This document shows positions 59,856-64,000 of a DNA stretch of 64,000 bases, one piece after another (position 1 is the stretch's first letter; each line of letters opens with the position of its first letter). Under the pieces are notes generated by a model that had not been told where the DNA came from, did not search any database, and saw nothing but the letters and a program-made list of their open reading frames with translations. Origin of the DNA: Bog-756 sp963741055 (lineage in GTDB: Bacteria > Actinomycetota > Acidimicrobiia > Acidimicrobiales > RAAP-2); NCBI GenBank assembly GCA_963741055.1, contig CAVUGU010000014.1, forward strand, positions 62,001 to 126,000, read 5' to 3'. Position numbers and translations under genes: made by a program.

Positions 59856-61835
59856 GTGGAGGATCAACTGGTGCGAACAGCGAAGTGGGCCCTCCGGGTC
59901 GCAGGGGTGGTGATCCTGGCTTCGGTGGGGTTGACCGGTTCTCTCGTCGACGAGGCAATCGGGGCCGCACCACCGGCGAGTCCGGGAACCCGTGCGGCGG
60001 CGGCCACTCCCTCCGGTTCAGGTGTGGCATCCAACCTCCTGAACTCGGTGGCCTGTTCTGGTTCGGCCGAATGCGTTGCCGTAGGCACCAGGGACACCCT
60101 TTCCGGCAGCGCCGCGTTGGCCGAGTCCTGGGACGGTGGTACCTGGTCTTTGCGGGCCAGTCCGTCACCAGCCATGCACGGCGACCTTCTCAGCGTGTCC
60201 TGTGCTGGTCCGACGAACTGCATGGCCGTCGGCAACGCCGAGGACAACCCGGTATTCGACTCGACCTTGGCCGAGTCCTGGGACGGCACCAGCTGGACAG
60301 TGGTGCCCACCCCAAGCCCGGGGACAGTCAGCAGCGACCTCTCCAGCGTGTCGTGCCCTGGCCCGAACAGCTGCATTGCCGTCGGTGGCTACAAGAACAA
60401 CCCGGACGAGAGCCTTACTTTGATCGAGTCCTGGGACGGCCACAGCTGGTCCGTAGTGCCCAGTCCGGACCCGGGCAGCAACTTCAGCGAGCTCTTCGGT
60501 GTCTCGTGTATCAGCACCACCCTCTGCACGGCGGTAGGCGGATATACGGCCTCCTCGACCCGGTCGAGCCTCGTCGAGTCGTGGGACGGGGCCTCATGGT
60601 CGGTCGTCGCAAGCCCTAATCCCAGCACAAGTTTCAACCAGCTGTACGCAGTCGCCTGCTCCGCTTCGACCTCGTGCATGGCCGTCGGCAGTGAGGGGAC
60701 CGCTCCGGAGAAGACGTTGACAGAGCAATGGAATGGCTCGAGCTGGTCACTGGTGACGAGCCCGGACGTCGGTTCGATGGGGAACTACTTCATCGACGTG
60801 ACCTGTGCGAGTTCCAGCAGCTGTATAGCGGTGGGGACGTTCGAGATCGCCCCTGGCGAATACATCTACGACCAAACGTTGGTCGAGCGATGGAACGGGA
60901 GCACCTGGTCGGTGGAGTCCAGCCCTCAGCAGACCCCCTACAACAACGTGCTGAACGGCGTGATCTGTCCAGCCTCCGTCTGTCTGGCGGTCGGGTATTC
61001 CGCCAACGTCGCCAACATCAGCCAGACACTGGTCGAATCCGACGCCGGCGGGACGTGGTCGATCGTCCCCAGCCCCAATGCTGATCTGCTGGTAGCGCCG
61101 GTCGTCGCGATGTCTGTTGATCCGATTGGGACCGGTTACGTCCTCGCCGACTCCGACGGCGACATCTCGGTCCACGGGACGGCCGCCGGCTTCGGCTCGC
61201 TCGCCGGTCACAGCCTGAACGAGCCCGTCGTCGGCATGGCGGCGACATCGAACGGCCACGGCTACTGGGAGGTGGCGGCCGACGGTGGGATCTTCTCCTT
61301 CGGTGACGCTCAGTTCATGGGTTCGATGGGTGGAACCCGGTTGAACGAGCCCGTCGTCGGCATGGCCGCGACGCCGGATGGACGCGGCTATTGGGAGGTG
61401 GCGGCCGACGGTGGGATCTTCTCCTTCGGTGACGCTCAGTTCATGGGTTCGATGGGTGGAACCCGGTTGAACGAGCCCGTCGTCGGCATGGCGGCGACAT
61501 CGAACGGCCACGGCTACTGGGAGGTGGCGGCCGACGGTGGGATCTTCTCCTTCGGTGACGCTCAGTTCATGGGTTCGATGGGTGGAACCCGGTTGAACGA
61601 GCCCGTCGTCGGCATGGCCGCGACGCCGGATGGACGCGGCTATTGGGAGGTGGCGGCCGACGGTGGGATCTTCTCCTTCGGTGACGCTCAGTTCATGGGT
61701 TCGATGGGTGGAACCCGGTTGAACGAGCCCGTCGTCGGCATGGCCGCGACGCCGGATGGACACGGCTATTGGGAGGTGGCGGCCGACGGTGGGATCTTCT
61801 CCTTTGGCGACGCGCCGTTCATGGGGGCCGGGTGA
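59856..61835 (+). CDS. Secreted double repeat-propeller protein
   Basis: A 659-residue exported protein (signal peptide about residues 1-37). Residues ~60-415 hold seven blades of about 50 residues, each with L-x-SV-x-C, C-x-AVG and ESWDG-x-xWS motifs and a Cys pair, consistent with a seven-bladed beta-propeller. Then a divergent unit and five near-identical 42-residue units (LNEPVVGMAATPDGRGYWEV and on to FMGSMGGTR) form a second repeat domain, encoded by 126-bp tandem DNA repeats (61213-61830). The last unit is cut short (APFMGAG). The stop overlaps the next gene's GTG. Function unknown; surface binding is probable. Confidence 0.75.
   Translation: MEDQLVRTAKWALRVAGVVILASVGLTGSLVDEAIGAAPPASPGTRAAAATPSGSGVASNLLNSVACSGSAECVAVGTRDTLSGSAALAESWDGGTWSLRASPSPAMHGDLLSVSCAGPTNCMAVGNAEDNPVFDSTLAESWDGTSWTVVPTPSPGTVSSDLSSVSCPGPNSCIAVGGYKNNPDESLTLIESWDGHSWSVVPSPDPGSNFSELFGVSCISTTLCTAVGGYTASSTRSSLVESWDGASWSVVASPNPSTSFNQLYAVACSASTSCMAVGSEGTAPEKTLTEQWNGSSWSLVTSPDVGSMGNYFIDVTCASSSSCIAVGTFEIAPGEYIYDQTLVERWNGSTWSVESSPQQTPYNNVLNGVICPASVCLAVGYSANVANISQTLVESDAGGTWSIVPSPNADLLVAPVVAMSVDPIGTGYVLADSDGDISVHGTAAGFGSLAGHSLNEPVVGMAATSNGHGYWEVAADGGIFSFGDAQFMGSMGGTRLNEPVVGMAATPDGRGYWEVAADGGIFSFGDAQFMGSMGGTRLNEPVVGMAATSNGHGYWEVAADGGIFSFGDAQFMGSMGGTRLNEPVVGMAATPDGRGYWEVAADGGIFSFGDAQFMGSMGGTRLNEPVVGMAATPDGHGYWEVAADGGIFSFGDAPFMGAG
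61213..61830 (+). repeat. 126-bp tandem repeat array 1 (five units)
   Basis: Five tandem 126-bp units with near-identical bases. Variants alternate: type A has ATCGAACGGCCACGGCTACTGG and type B has GCCGGATGGACGCGGCTATTGG at the same place, in the order A-B-A-B-B', so a 252-bp A-B pair seems to have duplicated. The same sequences recur in the next gene. Confidence 0.9.
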
Positions 61836-63178
61836 GTACGGAGGTGACAGAGTTGAGCCAGCCCCGATCCACCACGAGGAAGGTGCTCGCAGCGGTGGCG
61901 CTGGCCGCCGCCGGCCTTCTGGCCACCAGTGGCGCGACGGGGGCTCACGATGCGTTGCCAAGTCCGGACGTGTCCGCGTTCGGCGACGCGCCCGTCTTGG
62001 GCTCGACTTCGTCGGTCGACCTGGTCGCCCCGGTAGTGAGCATGGCGGCGACATCGAACGGCCACGGCTACTGGGAGGTGGCGGCCGACGGTGGGATCTT
62101 CTCCTTCGGTGACGCTCAGTTCATGGGTTCGATGGGTGGAACCCGGTTGAACGAGCCCGTCGTCGGCATGGCCGCGACGCCGGATGGACGCGGCTATTGG
62201 GAGGTGGCGGCCGACGGTGGGATCTTCTCCTTCGGTGACGCTCAGTTCATGGGTTCGATGGGTGGAACCCGGTTGAACGAGCCTGTCGTCGGCATGGCCG
62301 CGACGCCGGATGGACGCGGCTATTGGGAGGTGGCGGCCGACGGTGGGATCTTCTCCTTCGGTGACGCTCAGTTCATGGGTTCGATGGGTGGAACCCGGTT
62401 GAACGAGCCCGTCGTCGACATGGCCGCGACGCCGGATGGACGCGGCTATTGGGAGGTGGCGGCCGACGGTGGGATCTTCTCCTTTGGCGACGCGCCGTTC
62501 CTCGGTTCAATGGGTGGCCAGGCCCTTGCTCAGCCGGTCACCGGCATCGCCGCTTTCCCTGGCGGCCACGGCTATTGGGAGGTTGCCGCAGACGGCGGCA
62601 CCTTCGCCTTTGGTTCCAGCCGCTACTTCGGCTCCTACGGGGCAGGTCTTCCCTCGGTGGGTCCGATGTACATGCGATTCGTCGGGATGGCGTCGTCGTC
62701 CGACGGCGGGGGCTACTGGCTCGTCGCATCAGGCTTCTGTTCATCGCCGGGTTCGACTGGCCCCTTGAACTTCACCTCTCCCCAGAGCTCCACGCAGGCG
62801 TCGCTCGCCGAAATTTCTGCGTATCCCCTCTTCAGCTGTCTCGACCAAGTGCAGTTCCGCTTCGCCGTTCCCGCGCCGGCTGCCACTGGATACGACGTCC
62901 GCTACGTCGCCGCCCCCACCGCAAGCCCCTCGGGGCTTCCCGTCCGTATGGCCGGCAACGCCTTCCTGCAGATCACTCTCACTCCGGCCAACGCCAACGA
63001 CTACACCGGCCCCACCGATATCGTCCCGACGGGTACGAAGAACATCGAGGACATCCGCCTGACCCAGAACTTTGAGGGTGTGATGACCTGGGATGTCGGG
63101 CTGGCGCACACTGCGCCCGTATGGGTGGGCCAGCCCCCACCCGGTGGCAGCCAGTTCCTGGTTGTCAACATCGGCTGA
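61832..63178 (+). CDS. Secreted repeat protein with C-terminal AMIN-like domain
   Basis: A 448-residue exported protein: GTG 61832 overlaps the previous stop; signal peptide TTRKVLAAVALAAAGLLATS about residues 12-31. A closing strand FGDAPVLGSTSS then six 42-residue units follow: one A type, three B-like, two divergent (HGYWEVAADGGTFAFGSSRY, GGGYWLVASGFC), likely a six-bladed propeller. The C-terminal ~140 residues (VQFRFAVPAPAATGYDVRYV, VRMAGNAFLQITL, NFEGVMTWDVGL, FLVVNIG) match AMIN-like domains, which bind cell wall or periplasmic partners. Likely wall-attached. Confidence 0.75.
   Translation: MSTEVTELSQPRSTTRKVLAAVALAAAGLLATSGATGAHDALPSPDVSAFGDAPVLGSTSSVDLVAPVVSMAATSNGHGYWEVAADGGIFSFGDAQFMGSMGGTRLNEPVVGMAATPDGRGYWEVAADGGIFSFGDAQFMGSMGGTRLNEPVVGMAATPDGRGYWEVAADGGIFSFGDAQFMGSMGGTRLNEPVVDMAATPDGRGYWEVAADGGIFSFGDAPFLGSMGGQALAQPVTGIAAFPGGHGYWEVAADGGTFAFGSSRYFGSYGAGLPSVGPMYMRFVGMASSSDGGGYWLVASGFCSSPGSTGPLNFTSPQSSTQASLAEISAYPLFSCLDQVQFRFAVPAPAATGYDVRYVAAPTASPSGLPVRMAGNAFLQITLTPANANDYTGPTDIVPTGTKNIEDIRLTQNFEGVMTWDVGLAHTAPVWVGQPPPGGSQFLVVNIG
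62029..62530 (+). repeat. 126-bp tandem repeat array 2 (four units)
   Basis: Four 126-bp units nearly identical to array 1, starting with an A-type unit then B-type units, followed by degenerate units to about 62720. Arrays 1 and 2 lie under 200 bp apart on the same strand, so unequal recombination between them would delete or fuse the two genes. Confidence 0.9.
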
Positions 63179-63819
63179 GGGCGCACCGCCTCTCCGACGT
63201 TGGTAACGCTTGTATCGCAGATGGAGAGCGGCTCAGCTACAACGTTTGATCCACACGTAGCCCCTTCATGGCTCAGAAGGCCGGTCAAGGACTATCCATA
63301 AAGTGCCGGTAGGGGGCAGTGTCGATCGCTGGCCCGGTCCCGGCGATGATGTGGAACGGCCTGTCAACCCCCCGCGAGGACTTTCTTTCACTGTCTCTTT
63401 GGGCGCGACGCACCAGAGGTGCGGCGCCTGATTGTTGGTAAGCAGTCGGACGGGGCCCCGGGGTCAACACGCAGCGCCCGGAGCCCGAAGGGTGAGGACG
63501 AACGGTGTGGACGTCGGGGTGGAGGCTGCTACTCGACTCCCCGTGGTGACGAAGGTGGCGGCCGGATAAGCCATCGACGACGCGCCGGAGCGCAGTGGAT
63601 CGGAGAACCGCCACGATGATGTACGCGTGTCGAAATCGCAGTAAAGCCATTCGCAGGTGGTTGCCTCTGAATCAGGGCGCCCGTGACACCTCGCGAAGAG
63701 AGATGCTGGGCATAACGCCGGCGAGGATCGGATCTGCTGCGGCGGTGCTCCGGCGCGTCGTGGAGGGCTCGACCAGACTGGCGCCGATCGCGCGCTGATC
63801 GAGGAGGAGATCATGGTGC
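63179..63819. other. 641-bp region without a convincing gene
   Basis: Several overlapping short frames exist on both strands, none with a recognisable domain or ribosome-binding site. A + strand tail reading GVDVGVEAATRLPVVTKVAAG and stop near 63570 may be a gene remnant. It separates the repeat-protein gene from the transposase end and may contain the outer end of the insertion sequence. Confidence 0.4.
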
Positions 63820-64000
63820 TCAGTTCTCGGCGGTCATCTCGGCCCAGAGGAACCCGGCGAGCTCGCGGGCGATGGCGGCGGCCACCACCGAGCGCACGTT
63901 CTTGTGGGCGGCGAGTGCTCGGAACCGGCGTGGAGAGACGGACTTGTGCGGCCCACGAACGGGCCACGGTCTCAGGCGGCACGCCCTTTTGCCGCTCGCG
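63820..64000 (-). mobile_element. IS110-family transposase, C-terminal part (cut by window edge, frameshifted)
   Basis: Minus strand, ending at TGA 63822-63820. The end reads RRFRALAAHKNVRSVVAAA, IARELAGFLWAEMTAEN, the characteristic C-terminal helix of the IS110/IS116/IS902 transposases (DEDD RNase-H-like with a late Ser), and the preceding part GVPPETVARSWAAQVRL fits. The two pieces need a one-base skip near 63938. The rest, including catalytic residues, lies beyond the window. Identification is by pattern memory and moderately sure. Confidence 0.6.

Noticed and set aside
61213..62530. CRISPR array
   Set aside because: The direct repeats are 126-bp in-frame coding units without spacers of constant length, so they are protein repeats.
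63285..63650. 121-codon minus-strand frame near the right edge
   Set aside because: Ser/Arg/His-rich, no domain, no ribosome-binding site, and overlaps other random frames.

Overview
The window is about 70% G+C with tightly packed genes, and most of it looks like a core segment of an actinobacterial chromosome. Three things point to Actinomycetota, probably class Acidimicrobiia: the order argS-lysA-hom-thrC-rho-rpmE-prfA-prmC-tsaC; a small protein with the WW-x-A-x-DG-x-x-YPPE motif; and secreted proteins built of GYW-EVA-DGGIFSFGDA repeats. The class assignment is inference.

Layout. 1-13 kb: a PIG-L deacetylase, glutamine amidotransferase and hemolysin-III run, aconitase, a DrrAB-type ABC exporter, a Bcp peroxiredoxin, an RDD membrane protein with a 9-residue-repeat partner, an AlkB-like dioxygenase, and small housekeeping or unknown genes. 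13.4-25.4 kb: tRNA-Arg(CCG) divergent from argS, the aspartate-family genes lysA, hom and thrC, then rho, rpmE, prfA, prmC-tsaC and an acyltransferase. thrB is missing from its usual place. 25.4-29.9 kb: a possible attenuator followed by leuB, ilvE and cimA, for branched-chain amino acid synthesis by the citramalate route. 30-34 kb: an acyl-CoA dehydrogenase, a sterol-desaturase-type hydroxylase and a channel-like membrane protein. 34.4-47.5 kb: a catabolic island with ALDH, amidohydrolase, SDR, P450, a deazaflavin-type reductase, a class III CoA-transferase, a DUF35-thiolase fusion, a TetR regulator, an acyl-CoA ligase, a LivK-like binding protein and a thiolase. A perfect KstR-consensus palindrome lies before the thiolase. 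The set looks like uptake, CoA activation and side-chain shortening of a hydrophobic acid. 47.5-64 kb: an accessory region of more variable and often lower G+C, with secreted proteins, lipoproteins, two unknown paralogues, a dispersed ~44-bp repeat, two adjoining genes with near-identical 126-bp tandem repeats, and the 3' end of an IS110-like transposase at the right edge.

Quality. At least 18 reading-frame breaks, including in prfA and the PrmC-TsaC gene, all need one base to be skipped (+1), often in a short C or G run. The most economical reading is single-base insertion error in an unpolished assembly rather than gene decay. One further small gene breaks in the opposite sense, and lysA also carries an in-frame TAG. 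Broken genes are reported over their whole reconstructed span.
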